A stretch of 64,000 nt of DNA, from contig NC_081406.1 of assembly GCF_030272615.1 (NCBI RefSeq), forward strand, positions 112,127,783 to 112,191,782. Direction: 5' to 3'. Both the position numbers and the translations under genes were made by a program. Position 1 is the first letter of the stretch. Every line of letters starts with the position of its first letter. Origin of the DNA: Cryptomeria japonica (lineage: Eukaryota > Streptophyta > Pinopsida > Cupressales > Cupressaceae). Below, piece by piece: positions 11,425 to 23,899 of the stretch. The notes under the pieces are model-generated. The model did no database searches. It saw only the letters and a list, made by a program, of their open reading frames with translations, and was not told the DNA's origin.

Positions 11425-12864
11425 ATGGAACCTGTTCCTCAAAAAGATAATCGACATGCAGATGCAATGGCATGTGTGGCTTCTCTTGTATCTTTAGAGG
11501 ACCCTGTGGTTGATCTTAAAATTGTTATTCACAACCTTATTTCTCCAGCTATTGTAGATGATTCTAGCTTGGTGACATGTTGTGACTTTATAGACTCAGA
11601 TGAATGGTATTTGCATATCGTAAGATACTTGACCAATGGTACCTTTCCTGATTCTGCCAATAGGAACACTAGGGCTAGAATCCGCAAGCTGTCTACTAGA
11701 TATATCATTCTTTCTAATGTTCTTTACCGAAGGGGTTATAAAGGTCTTCTCCTTCACTATCTTAACAAATTGGAAATCCCTATTGCTCTTGAAGAGGCAC
11801 ATTTAGGTGCCTGTGGGGGGCATTTTGGGGGCAAATCCTTGGTTCAAAGATTGCTTCGTATGGGATACTATTGGCAAACTATGCACAAGGATTCTTTTTC
11901 ATTTGTTAAGAAATGTCATCAATGTCAACAACACAATAATCTGATTCATGCTCCTGCCCAAGAACTTCATTCTCATGTAGCTTCTTGGCCTTTCTCCGCA
12001 TGGGGGTTGGATCTCATCGATAAAATATCTCCTCCTTCATCTCAAGGACACACTTTCATTATAACCACAACAGATTACTTTACAAAGTGGGTAGAAGTTG
12101 TTCCCCTTCGCTCTACTACTGCTGAAGTGATTTGTCAATTTCTTCTAGAAAATATTATTTCTCGATTTGGGATACCTTCCACTATAATCTCGGATAATGG
12201 GACATCATTTAAGAACAAGGACGTGAAGAAATTCCTCGAGAAATATCATATCAAACATCAATTTTCTACACCATACTATCCTCAATCAAATGGTCAAGCC
12301 GAATCATCCAATAAGATAATTGAACAAATTCTTCACAAAACCATGAATAAGCATGGTAAGGATTGGAGTACTCAGCTAATCTATGCTCTTTGGGCCTACC
12401 GAATGAGTGTACGAATTGCTACAGGAACTACCCCTTATAATCTTGTTTATGGTGTTGATGCTATTATGCCTTTAGAGTTAGAGATTCCATCACTTAGAGT
12501 TTCTCTCAAAGGTATAGTAGATGATGACTCTTATAGAGAACAAAGACTTCAACAGCTTGAGATTCTTGATGAACAACGTATAAATGCTCTTGAGCATATT
12601 CAAGCGTATCACAAAACTCTACAACGAAGCTATAATGATAAGGTTATTCAACATTCCTTCTCAGTAGGTGACTTAGTTCTCTATGAGAATCAGCGCAATG
12701 TGAATACCTTACCTGAAGAAAAGGGAAAATTTAGTCCTAATTGGCTTGGACCATATATTGTTATTGAAGATTATGGATCGGGTGCTTACAAAATAGCGGA
12801 TGTAGATGGTACGCCTCTTAAAGAACCTATAAATGCTATGAACTTGCGTAGATACTATGCTTAA
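11425..12864 (+). pseudogene. TAT1 integrase (with end of second RNase H)
   Basis: This is a 479-codon frame without internal stops, the best preserved piece of TAT1. It inserts cDNA into the host chromosome. The first 30 codons finish the second RNase H. A zinc-binding H-H-C-C domain lies at about 11797-11935 (HLGACGGH ... CHQC). The catalytic core has Asp at 12010-12012 (GLDLI), Asp at 12193-12195 (SDNGTSF) and Glu at 12301-12303 (NGQAES), so the DDE triad is complete. The C-terminus carries the GPY-type segment FSPNWLGPY near 12733 and ends with NLRRYYA. No chromodomain is present, as usual for Tat elements. It is called a pseudogene only because the polyprotein upstream is broken. Confidence 0.9.
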
Positions 12865-13477
12865 TTCCTCATTCTTTATCTTTCATTTCATCTATCTTCT
12901 TTTCAGTTCTTCAAAATTGGGTAATATGTTAGCATATCTTGGTTAGAGCAAATAGAATTAAATGATATTGTGTTTAATCTATATTGCTTTGTTCTTGACA
13001 AGCGTGTTTCTTTACTTTATAGTTTGTCTTGAATTCATTTATGTAAATTGCAAAAGATTTACATTTCCATTATGCTGACATATTATACAATGTCCTTATG
13101 TGTTAAGTAGAATCGTATCATGTTGTGTTTAAGTTTAAAATTAAATCACATTAGTTATATGATTCTTAGGCTTAACACATATTTCTTCTCTATCATCAAT
13201 GTAGTACTTGATTAAATATTTTATTTTAATTAAGTCACACATGTATCAATTTAATCATGGAGCATTGAGAAATCAATCACATGGAAATTAAATTCAGAAC
13301 ATACGTGTACATCTACCAAATGTGTTAACTTTAATCAAAATATACATTGTTTTAGGCATTAAAGATAACACGTTTGAGACAAAGAGAAGCATGTATATAT
13401 ATATATGTGGATCATGTTTTCATATACAAAAGTAGGTCACTATACATCGAAAATGTGACCTATCCTGCATCACGAGA
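12865..13477. other. TAT1 spacer after integrase
   Basis: AT-rich sequence with no gene that I can support. It contains a short (AT)n run at about 13391-13405. It separates the convergent integrase and antisense PMD gene, so terminators for both may lie here, but I see none clearly. Confidence 0.5.
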
Positions 13478-15887
13478 TCATCTCCCACCCCTAGGGCTAG
13501 TGGCTAGAGAGTGATGACTAGACGCTCCCTCCTGATCCAGCTGTGAAGGTGGACCCATAGGTGTATAGCGTGATATATACCGTGAATGACTCTGAGAGGA
13601 ACTCCTATGATCCCTATCCATAAGGATTGCGTGATATGAGGTAGCCTCGGCCTGAGTTGCTGCTAGGTCACACTGTGCCCGCTGAAGGTTCTCTGATAGA
13701 ACTCTCTCTCTCCCCCTCCATATTTCCACCTATACTCGAAATGGGGAAAACAAGTCCTCATGCCGACCCGCGTTCCCCTGAGGCCTATAAGCAACCTATG
13801 AGGAACTAGGGATCTATGCCATCATGGAAATATCTATCACTGCTTGCTGGATCAAGGAATGCCACTCCTGCACATTAGCTGTAGCAGTAGAGAAAATTTT
13901 GTATTAGTACCATTCTATATCATCAAAACACTAATCAATCAATATAAACCTACTATACCTGGATGTCCCTCGCGCCAGTAGGGATCATGATATGGTAGCA
14001 TCTATGATTGGGAACTACTAGGCTCCCCATGCTCAGATGATCTATGCACGATGGGTATAGGTCTTTGTATCACCTCGTGTTCCCCCTTTTGGGGAATAAG
14101 AGGAGGATACAAGGCTATGGTATCATCTCCTGAATGGTGGGGAGTTGCATCTGACCCCTCCTCATCACCTCTATCATCCTCATCCTCATCCACATCCTCA
14201 CCCGCATCTTCGTTCTCCTCATCATCATCTCTATCTATCTCATCCTCCTCTCCTTCCTCCTCCTCCTCAGCACTAGGCTGATCTCCTATGGGTGGATCAG
14301 GATCTCCTGCCTCCTCTGACCTGGATCCCTAATCCTCATCTCGGTCCCCATGTCTCCATGGACCTGGATGGCCTGTCGAGTAATCTGGTGGAAAGATAGG
14401 CCCTGGGTATGTCCTCACAAACCATGAGAGATACCTGCACTATGCTTCGAGATCTGCAGAGTAATCAGTGACCACATCCTGATCGGACCCCTCTATATCT
14501 GTAATCTTGATATCATCTGTCGTAGGTCTCGCTACTGCTCTGGGTCTGGGAAGGACTCACGAGTGTCGAGTATAGATAGGTACATCAGCTGGAACACACT
14601 GCTCTAGCCTAAACTACCTCCATACTCGGTCAAAGTAGAATGGGACTATGGTATGTGAGTATCGTCCTCTTAGTAGGCGGTTCCTCTGTAAGCATGCTAG
14701 CTGCCTCTCCATTTCATCCCATCTGTGCATCCGCAGATATGGTCTCCATATTGTCACCTCAGCTATCAATCTATCGAATGTCACTCTCCAATATAGTAGA
14801 TCCCCAAATCTCCACTTGCTAGTAAGTGGATAGGCAAACACCCTGGGTCACTCGCTAGCCGTACTCATCGGAAAGCCGACAGGCTTGGTGCATGTAAAGT
14901 GCTCAAATATCCACACCTGCAGAAGTGTGCATGTCATCAAGCTACAACACTGTCCAAACACATACTCCTTGAGGTCATGATAGAGATGTGCAAGCATACT
15001 CTGACCCCAAGCATATACTCTCCTATGTCTCTCCATAGCCCTGATGCACCATGTGAGACCACCATGCATGTGCGTACCTCACCCATTAGGGCAGACGGCT
15101 AGTGCAATGATGGCAATCATAAGATGTCTCACAAGGGGCACCTCTCCTGTAGGATGTAAGAGCCAACTGATCAGGATGCGAACTCTAGTCTCACTTGGCA
15201 TGACTCTCCCTATGCAGTATACTTGCTCCCTCTGATAGTCCTCTGCTAATCGATCGGTTGCGTATGTCACGGTGGCTCCTTTGATAGGTAGGCGAAGTAT
15301 GCGGTACACATCCTCAAGTGTAACCGTCATCTCTCCTACTAGGAGATGGAATGTACATGTGTCAAGATCCCATCGCTCCATAAGTGCCATCAACATCGCA
15401 GGATGGAATCGAATGGCCGACATGAGGATCACATACCATAAACCCACTATCGATAACATATCCCTCTCTGCTTGAGTTAGTTGGGGAATCTGATCTCGTA
15501 GACTATGAAGAATCTGCCCCGCCGTGTGCTCTCTCATGTACGGGAGACCCTACAATGCAAAAACATCAGTGAAATTAGTACTCAATCATCAAAATCATCT
15601 ACGCAAAAAATGAAAACTGTCGAACATCGAAAGCTAACCCTGACACCGCTTGCCAAGTCTTGGTTGGGACCATGGCACTCTGATAGGGACCATGGTGCCC
15701 TGAGAGGACCATGGCGCCCCTTAGGGACCATGGAACCCTGGGTAGGACCTAGGGTCAGATTCTAGGGCCTGCATTCGATCACAGAAACTCAAAGTCAACA
15801 GAAATGCAGAAAGTCAAAGTCAAAGTTTAGTCAACTCACCTCGTCCAGTGGCTCGTCACCGATCACGGCCTGTCGCATGATCTCCAT
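13478..15887 (-). pseudogene. Antisense plant mobile domain (PMD) gene carried by TAT1, broken
   Basis: The gene lies opposite to TAT1 pol. The proposed start is an ATG at 15887: a 16-codon exon ends DEPLDE at 15840, followed by a GT-AG intron (15839-15550, 290 bp). Exon 2 opens in phase at 15549 (GLPYMREHTAG). PMD features follow: a W-D-x-x-T-F-H-L...GEMT-V-T-L-E-D-V...LRLP segment at 15390-15290, WLLHPTGE near 15160, then W-G-Q-x-M-L-A-H-L-Y-H-D-L near 15010, Q-V-W near 14910, and RPY/RMHRW near 14750. In-frame stops at 15079 (TGA), 14848 and 14614 break it. A long Asp/Glu-rich stretch (14310-14150) and a C-terminal coiled-coil-like piece (13729-13478) follow. A second 91-bp intron (13958-13868) is possible. 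PMD proteins occur as plant nuclear genes (MAIN/MAIL1 relatives) and inside transposons. Confidence 0.82.
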
Positions 15888-16502
15888 CCTTGTTGGATGC
15901 TCTGGTCATCATGAAGGTATGATGATGGCTATGTGGGCTCCACTGCAATGAACAATACTCAGAAATCAACAAAGTGACAAATGCAATAGTCACTTTCAAG
16001 GTATATATTTTTATTCCTTTACCTTTAATTTCAAAATCCTAATTTTCCTCTATCACTCATTTCATCATAACTTGAGTTTGGGAGATGCGATTTTTGAACC
16101 GTTTGTTGTGTCAAAATTGTATTTTCATTCCCTTACTCCCGAGATGTTCCAAAACATGCTCTGATGAAGCCTCTTCAGTGAACATCTCTCATCAATAATC
16201 TCTCACACAATTTTTTGTAAGTAAACATGCTATCCTGTTTCACCTCCCTAATAAGCAAGCCGAAATAGGGGGGGCATATAGCTACTCGCAAATTTCATCA
16301 CTTTCCTTAGTAAGTATTAGGTGATTTTGTGATCTAACGTGTGTTTTGTAGGGTGTGGTTCCTAACTATGTACTGCAGATACCGCTGGGGGCTTCGTTCG
16401 ACAGACTTATGGATATATCCTTTTTCAAATAATGTTTACTTTCCTGTACTTTAGCTTGCATATGCACATAGTACTCATATGACCGCTAAAGTGGGGGCTA
16501 AA
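15888..16502 (+). other. TAT1 region between PMD start and 3' LTR, with polypurine tract
   Basis: No plus-strand gene. The last bases before the LTR (about 16485-16502) read AAAGTGGGGGCTAAA, the polypurine tract that primes plus-strand DNA. The upstream part would hold the promoter of the antisense PMD gene; I see no clear TATA box for it. Confidence 0.7.
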
Positions 16503-18165
16503 TGTAGCATCATAAATTGTACGCACTTACTAAAGGGGTACAATTTCATACTTGGTTTAGCTCCCACCTTGGTGCATTTTGCATTCTGCATTGCATTTCC
16601 CCTTTAGCACTTAATTAAGTAAATTAATTAGGTCTAAGGTTCCATTTCATCATTTTCCACATCATAAAGCTGGGCCCTTTCATTAAAGTATGCCCTTTTC
16701 ATTTTATTCCTCCAATACATCATTTAATCAAAAACCCTATTTAGGTCCTATTTTGAACTTGGGGGCTTGATTTTGGGGGTCAAAACATCTCGAAAAGACC
16801 TGTAACTTCAAGATTCTCTCTAAAATCATCATATCCAACGACCCTGAAAATTTGGTGAAAAATTGTCGGGACCATGGCGCCCGGAGTGCACACGGTCCCG
16901 GACATTTTTCCCTTAATTTTAGGAGCGTGATCCAATCATAAAATAAAGCTTAACCCCAAGAAATTGGCGAGATATTCAATCTCTAGGTCGGCCAAAAGTT
17001 GAAATTAAGACCTAGGGTTTCATATATAAGAGCTCTCTTTCTTCATTTGAAAGGATCCAGAATTTTTGTTTTCAGGGACCTTATATGCAGTGAAAGAACA
17101 GATCTTTGAAGACTTCAATAACATTCAACATCCATCTATCAAGCATTCATCAATTTCATTCATCCATTTAGGGCTTTGAAGGCATTGAAGAGCAATAAGG
17201 GATCACCGACTGAAGATTGGCTTGTACCCCTCCCTTGGGGTTGGGTATGATTTCATGTTGTTTTCATGTCTTTGCATAAGCTTCATTATATCATTTGTAT
17301 TCATGCTTTAGATCACTTTGCATCTTGATTTGGATCATTTACATTATCGTTTACAAGCAATTAGGGTTTACTTTCTAGGTTGCTCTAGTTTGCTTACTTG
17401 CATTTTAAGATCTTGCACACACACAAGGTCTGCACACACATTACTTTTACAATACAACTTGGCTATTCATGGAGGTGGAAATCACCAAAGTGGGGGTTTG
17501 ACTAAGGCAAGACCCTATATAGCCGCCCACCATACCTTTTCAGATATAAGTGCAGATTTCAGGATTCGGACGATGCCACAAGTTGCAGATCTAGAAGAAG
17601 CAGACCGAGACAAAACTTCACACCAAATTCCAACCCAGAAAGCTAGGACAGGGGCGTGGGGCGCCCTGGTCCTGCCAGGACAGGGGCGCTGGGCACCCTG
17701 GTCCCTGGGACAGTGGCACTAGGCGCCCTGGTCCCTTTGTTAGACAGCAAGTTTCAGCATTTCCGACAGCATTCCAGGTTGCAAAATAGCAGTTTCAGGA
17801 GCAGTATCAGGGCAGTGGCGCCCGCTCCCCCATCTCAAACATTTTCACTCAGATTTTAACTCTAGGTACGCATCTGCATTCTTGTCTAGTCCTTGTGTTT
17901 ACAGCTTTCCATTGTTTAATTTCAATTCTGCAATCTTGTTCTTAGTTCATACTTGCACTTTGGGGTTAGGAATTGAATTTGCACATCATCTTATCTTTCA
18001 ATTACAACAAAGGAATAGAAACCCTAATAGGTAGCCCGTGGCTCTCTCTTCTACAAAAAGAAGTAGCCAATTGTGTGATACCTCTAGGCTCTTTCGTATT
18101 CCACAATGTGTGTCAAAAGGTAGGATTAGGGTATGTTAGCCTAGTCTCGCTTTTTCCCCTACACA
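16503..18165 (+). repeat. TAT1 3' LTR
   Basis: Partner of 5439-7105 with the same ends and TATA box (17023-17029); scattered substitutions separate the two. It is followed directly by the TCTAG duplication. Confidence 0.93.
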
Positions 18166-19297
18166 TCTAGATATAAACTCTTGAGTTCATGGAACCCAAC
18201 AAATTTGGTATACATCTCTATCAACAAATTTTGCCTTCTAATTAAGGCATCTGCAATCCTATTAAACTTTCCACTCTTATGCATAAATATTATATTTTCT
18301 TTTGGTATCATTCAACTTTTTACTAAAATAAGCAATGATTTTTCCTTCTTGACTCAAAACAACTCCGATGGAATTGCCACTAGCATCACAATCTACTTGA
18401 AATACCTCGTTAAAATTTGAAAGCGCTAAAATAGGTTTCTTTGTAACTTTTCTTTTCAATAGATCAAAACTCTTTGTTGCTCCCATAGTCCACTTAAAAC
18501 TCTTTTCTATCCCCTCTCATTGTTTTAGTTAGGGGTCCACAAATACTATTGAATTTTTTGATAAACTTTCTATATAAACTAGCCAAGCCATGAAAATATC
18601 TCACCTTAGTATAACTCCTTGGAGTAGGCCATTCAGGGATATCCTTCACTTTTTCTGGGTCCATTTTAAGACCATCTGTTGGGACAAAAGTTTTTAAGTA
18701 CACTAACTTCTTCACAAAACTGCATTTCTTCAGGTTAATAAATAACTTTTCTTCTCTTAACTTCTCAAAGACCCTACAAATATGCATTATATGCTCTTCC
18801 AATGTCTTACTAAAAATCAGAATATCATCCTAGGAAATAGTAACAAACTTACTCAATAATTATTTCAATACCTTGTCCATGAGTTTCACGAATGTGCTTG
18901 TTGCATTGGTTAGCCTAAAAGGCACAACTAAACACTCATACAAGCCCTCCTTTTTTTTGAAGGTTGTTTTCCATTCATCTCCTTTTTTAATCTAAATTTG
19001 GTGATATCCACTCTTCGGATCTATCTTTGTGAAGTACTTAGCTTCTCTCAAGCAATTCATAATGTCATCCATTCTCAGTAAGGAAAATCTATACTAGATA
19101 GTAATCTTATTGATAGCTCGGAAGTCTATACACATTCTCCATTCTCCATTTTTCTTTGGTGCTATTACTGTAGGTATTGCACATGGACTCAAACTCTCTC
19201 AAATCAACTCTTTCATATTTTGTTTAACTCTTCACTCTACTAGAGTCATTATATGGGATTCCTTATTTGGCAAACTAGTTGCAGGAATCAAGTCCAT
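18166..19297 (-). pseudogene. GY1 reverse transcriptase and RNase H
   Basis: Minus-strand RT and RNase H of the chromovirus GY1. RT runs from about 19190 to 18494 with C-I-D-F-R-x-I-N near 19115, KSGYHQ near 18995 and the palm motif near 18825, where a stop precedes the two Asp. The connection domain has EKV near 18645 and FHGLASLYRKFIK near 18570. RNase H starts at 18486 (F-Q-V-D-C-D-A-S-G at about 18400) but is shortened: the frame jumps from KYNIYA to an H-K-S-G-K-F-N-R-I-A-D-A-L end near 18250, implying an internal deletion. The frame then meets the TAT1 boundary and resumes at 5438. Multiple stops. Confidence 0.85.
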
Positions 19298-19937
19298 CTA
19301 ATGACTAATATTTCTCACCGGTGGTAATCCATCAGGTACATTATCAGATAAAATATCTTGAAACTTATCCAACAAATTTTCAACTTCCACAAGTACATCT
19401 TCTACTTCCTCTTTATAAACTTTTGGAATTAAAGAAAAACACATATGCTCATGCTTCATGCCTTCTAGAAACTTTCTTCCATGAAATAAACATATTCTTG
19501 CACTATTGCACACCTTTTTACTTTGTCTCCTTTAATGGCTTTAACTTGTGTTGGACATCATCCTTTGTCAAAGAATAGGTATTTGCATACCCATCGTGTA
19601 CTGCATGATGATCAAATTTCCATGGTCTCCCTAACAACATATGATAAACATTCATAGGAATAATATCACATAATATCTCATCATGATAATTTACAATCAT
19701 GAATTTTACTAGACATTGTTCATTGACCAAATCCTTATGGTCCTTTTGCAACTAAGCAATTCGATAGGGATTCAAATGCCTTCTTCTTTCTAAATTCAAT
19801 TTAATAATATTTTCTTCAAAAACAAGGTTATTAGTAATACCACCATCTATAATGACATTACAAACTTTACCATTACACTTACATGTTGTGTGAAACATAT
19901 TCTTTCTTTCAGTTGGCTCCTTCTTATCATTCAACAA
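19298..19937 (-). pseudogene. GY1 aspartic protease
   Basis: Retropepsin-like protease. The active-site motif is V-I-I-D-G-G at about 19852-19835, the DGG variant common in plant chromoviruses instead of DSG. The second half has I-L-C-D-I-I-P-M and L-L-G-R-P-W at 19700-19610, a segment also seen in GY2 at 58780-58690. A stop at 19752 and frame changes split it. The 19513-19298 piece is the protease-RT linker, ending in PP-V-R-N-I-S-H before the RT. Confidence 0.8.
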
Positions 19938-21017
19938 GGCTCTTCTTGTAACAATAAATTCTCCTCCATCTTTAGAATGTGAGGATTAGCATATTCATCT
20001 ACATGGGAAACTCGTGCATTATCTTGAGGCCTTCTATTTGTCCTCCCTTTATGTTGGGGACACTCATAAGCTCTATGACCTTCTTCTAGACACTGGAAAC
20101 ATGTTCCATGAAAGTTTCCTCTTCTTGATCTTTTTCCTCTTCCTCTTCCTCTTTGATATCCATTATTTTGATTGTGAGGATGGTTGGAATTATTTCCCCT
20201 CTGCTTTAGACTGCTACTGGAGTCATAATTCTTCTTATGGTCTTCATTTCAGCCTCCATAAGACTATCCACCAATCTTTCGACCATGACATCTTCCATTT
20301 TGCTTTCTCTCAAATATCCTATTTAGCTTCTCTTCTACCTTCAAAGAAAATTGATATGCATCTTAAATGGTAGAAATTCTTACCAAAATCAATTCTTCTT
20401 GAATACTTGGCTTCAACCTATTTAGGTAATAGGCAACTTTCTCCTTATTAGCCTCATAATAGCCTATTCTAATTAGAACTCGATAGAACTTTTTTGTATA
20501 CTCCTTGATAGATCTTCTCGCTTGCTTCAACCATTGCATATTTTTCAATAGAGAAAGCTTATAGTCAACAATAATCAATTGTCTCTTTAATTTGTCCATC
20601 ATATGATCCCATCTTGTTATTTTATCTTTTCCTCTTCTATTCCTTTATAACTGAACTTCTTTCCACCAAATACAAGCACGACGCTTTTAGGATCACCCAC
20701 TTCCTCATATTCAAATATTCCTCCATATAATTGATCCAATCAATCAACTCTTTTGTATTAAGATTTCTAGAATATGTAGAAACTTCAATCTTTGCCCTTT
20801 GTCCCTAAAAAACCTAGCCTCATCAAGATCTCTAGCTACTTCTTGTTCCCTTCAAACAACTCTTCTTCTTCAAATTCATCCTCACTTTCATCTCTTGGCC
20901 TACTATAATCTCCTATGTGTAGCTCCTCTTGTAGTGCTTGTTGTCTTTGGCGGGCTCTAAAACCTTCTTCTTTCATGCCGATGTTTCTTCCACCATGATT
21001 CCTTCATGGAGGCATTT
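19938..21017 (-). pseudogene. GY1 gag with CCHC zinc knuckle
   Basis: Structural protein of GY1. The start is taken as the ATG at about 21017, beginning M-P-P and followed by an Arg/Gly-rich stretch. The capsid part has the 20602-20363 segment containing K-Q-A-R-R-S-I-K-E-Y-T-K-K-F and Y-Y-L-N-R-L-K-P, a usual feature of plant gypsy gag. The zinc knuckle C-F-Q-C-x4-H-x4-C is intact at 20101-20060 (minus). Many stops and frameshifts elsewhere. No usable protein. Confidence 0.78.
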
Positions 21018-21922
21018 TTCTTAGTTTCCTCACAAACCCACAACCACAGTCTTGGTGTAAGCTACCTCACATTCGGCAATCTATTTACACACTCAAGAAC
21101 TTTTACTTTGATATCCTTTGATGAAGGGTACTCCCCTTATTAAGCAACACACAATAACAATAGAGAAATAAATAGAAAATGTGATTGAGGACACACTTGC
21201 TTTCTATTATCTCAATACAACATTCAAAAAATAATATGCAACAACCACATGGAAATTCTAATTACAATAATCTGCAAGCTAGAGCCATTATCTGCACTAC
21301 TAAAACTTTACTCTGTAACCCTTTTTCACCCCTTAATATAGCACCTATAACGGTCTTAGAATATTTTATAAAGTGTAATTTTTCCCCTTTTGGCACCCAA
21401 CGGTCCATCGGTTCATTTTTCCTATCCAAGTGGAATTTCATTGAAACTTGAGTTTTGGTAGCACAACTTCTAGGAGCCATAACTTTTGACTCGAGTGTTT
21501 GATTCACTATCATAATATATCATTGCAAAGATCGTGAAGAGATCTACCATAAAATAAACATCAAAGATCTATTTTTCTAGGTTTTAAACCTTTTGGGGGC
21601 CTCTAAGGTTTTCAGTTTTGAGGTTTAAGCTTCGTTGGAGAAATTTCTGAAGACGAAAACTTTGATATCTTTCATTTCATTTAGGATATTGAGATGATTC
21701 TTTTACCAATCATCTTATTTTTAAATTTCACTCCTTAGGTCCAATTTTCATGCCCATATGACGAAAAATGACCAAAAGTTCTGAAAATAGCGCATGACTA
21801 TTTTTTTTGTTATTTTCATCTTCCATGTGCCTTATATGGTGTAGCCAACATAATGGGTCCCATAAAACTAAAGGAAAATGCAACATTTGTTTTTTTGGGT
21901 GATGCAAGATTGATCCTACACT
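21018..21922 (-). repeat. GY1 leader and probable 5' LTR
   Basis: Non-coding sequence upstream of GY1 gag. Its far end (about 21903-21920: GCAAGATTGATCCTACAC) resembles the GY1 3' side at 3950-3968 (ACAAGATTTCTCCTACAC), which suggests these are the matching LTR edges. I could not identify a primer binding site, and the LTR start near 21050 is a guess. An 11-bp inverted repeat GTGATGCAAGA/TCTTGCATCAC spans 21899-21941. Confidence 0.4.
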
Positions 21923-23095
21923 TTGGATGCTCTTGCATCACAAAGGTAGCTTCAAGGTAAAATGGCTTCCATTATATAGAAGGGAGAAGAAGGATGGGAA
22001 GCCTATTGCGTTTTGGAAGACAAAAAATGTTGAGCCCGTTGATTATCAAATTTTTGAGAATTTTTTTATAAACACCTACTCTCTAGTTTCCAAGTGTTGG
22101 GAATTGATGTACAGACCAAGATACATGTGCATCTGATGATGTTGGCTAATGATATTTACCACACATATACCAACACCTTCTTTGAATTTTCCTCATACAT
22201 TTCTAATGGAATTCACATAGCCCTTTTGGATATCAAGCAAGGTAGTCTTACTAATTATTTTAGATGGTATTCATTATTGTGCCACATTCTTTTGTATGAT
22301 GGAAGACTTGGCAATGGGGCACATAGATGAAGTTGGGAAAGGTAGATGAGAAAAGTAAGACTTTGTCGATCCAAGAATGGATGTATTTATGTGACATGCA
22401 TTGTGAGAATTCTAATTATATCATATTTGAAGAATCCTTTGTCAATATTGTGATACAAAATTTGGGTTTCCTGACCAATTGGGAATTATTTGATAGGGTG
22501 AGGAGATTTTTGAGGCCCCCTTGAGCAAGTACCTAGGCTAGGAGTGAAGCATAATTAGGGAGATTGATTTGTCTATCCTACGTACATTGTCATTAGAGTT
22601 TATGGTACACTAGTCAAACCCCATGTTTTGCCTATAGATGTACCAAATAGAATTGCTTTCTTAGAAATCATTTGGCAATTGAATGAGTCGAACAATATTC
22701 ATTTAAGAAAAAACAAGAAAGGATCCTTCATCCCACCAAATTCCATATTTCTCTAATTTTGAAATCATGACCAAAGAAGGATTGGACTTGGTATATTTAA
22801 AGTTACTACCATATCAGATGGCTTTTGAAAAAAAATAAAAATTATGATTCATAACATTTTATTCACCACACCAAGGTAGGGGTCGAATTGGGACCCTTCG
22901 CTCATGAACAAGTTTAGATTGAGGGCTTAATAAAAAATGTTGCTTCTGATGTAGAGGTTTAGAGGAGAAGAGAGATATGAGTTTAGGTTCAAATGGAAGA
23001 TGAAGAATTGAAAAAGATTTGTACCCAACATACAAAGGGGCAAACCTTGATTTTGAGGATAGGCCTCATAATACAATAAGCATAAACTTTGAAAC
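21923..23095 (+). pseudogene. U1, left part: degraded plus-strand coding unit, unrecognised
   Basis: Plus-strand frames follow one another in shifting frames: 21927-22136 (basic, with two Trp-Lys segments), 22094-22330 (Y-H-T-Y-T-N-T-F-F-E-F, then R-W-Y-S-L-L) and 22327-22524. I do not recognise the family and propose no function. It is probably an old element or gene, because NA2 splits it and its continuation at 29632 shows the same style of decay. Confidence 0.35.
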
Positions 23096-23899
23096 TGTTA
23101 GGATTCCCACATATACTGAGAGAGGGGGTGAATCAGTATCTAACCGATTAGAACAATTTATTAACTTAAAACATGTTGAACATATTAATACAGTATATTG
23201 GTAAACAAAAAGTAGTGCAATAAACAGAGATAACAACAACCACATGAAAAGCACACCATAACACAATATTTTAACGAGGAAACCCGGTGTGGGAAAAACC
23301 TTAGTGAGATTTGTGACCCACAATACTCACTTACTAGCCAATAAGAGAATATTACTGCTACAATAGGGGCCTGCACATGCAGGAAGGCCAAGTGCCTAGA
23401 GCTCACTGCTCAAATACAAAATAGGAAGTCTCATTGACTTACAAAATGGATTATATAAATCCAATGTCTTGTACTTCTTCAAAATAGCATCTATCATGCT
23501 AGATCCAGTACCGGTTTCTACTCTACTTCTTACATAAACCCTTAACCTATAATTTGCATAATAGGTCTGCCTTATTTCGCCTATATATTTTCTTTTATAT
23601 CTCTTACAAAATGTTCTATAATGATCTCTCTTATATAAGAGTCATTTTACAACTTGCCAAGTCGGCTTACAACGATTTTACAATAATAAACAGAATATAT
23701 TACAACAAAAATTATGTCGGCCTCTGTGCTAGTATGCTTCCTTTCACTGACGGTGTCGGTGGTTTGAGTGTCAGTGTAGAGTCTGATCTTGCTAGTGTCG
23801 ATGGAATGCCTTGCTGGTATCATGGGATTGTAAGGTTCCCATCAATGAAAAAACCTTCAATCATCTACAATGTCTTATTGGAGTGTGCATTTGCCAACA
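23096..23899 (-). repeat. NA2 3' LTR
   Basis: Left LTR, downstream in the element's sense. By eye it differs from the right copy at several percent of positions. It carries the G-run motif at 23115-23137. Confidence 0.9.

Larger units (their letters stand above)
5439..18165 (+). mobile_element. TAT1: complete Tat-lineage Ty3/gypsy element with antisense PMD gene
   Basis: Two direct repeats of about 1.66 kb (5439-7105 and 16503-18165) begin TGTAGC and end CTACACA. A perfect 5-bp duplication TCTAG flanks the element at 5434-5438 and 18166-18170. The internal order is gag, protease, G-patch, RT, RNase H, archaeal-type RNase H, integrase, then an antisense gene before the 3' LTR. The second RNase H and extra coding space after integrase are known hallmarks of the Tat (Ogre/Retand/Grande) lineage. 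It splits GY1 between RNase H and integrase. Stops and one frameshift make this copy non-coding. Confidence 0.93.

Noticed and set aside
14051-14281. Plus-strand Ser-rich open frame
   Set aside because: It is the reverse complement of the Asp/Glu-rich tail of the antisense PMD gene; the Ser runs come from that bias.
13478-15887. PMD gene as an independent host gene
   Set aside because: It lies wholly inside TAT1 between integrase and 3' LTR, with the element's target duplication outside, so it travelled with the element.
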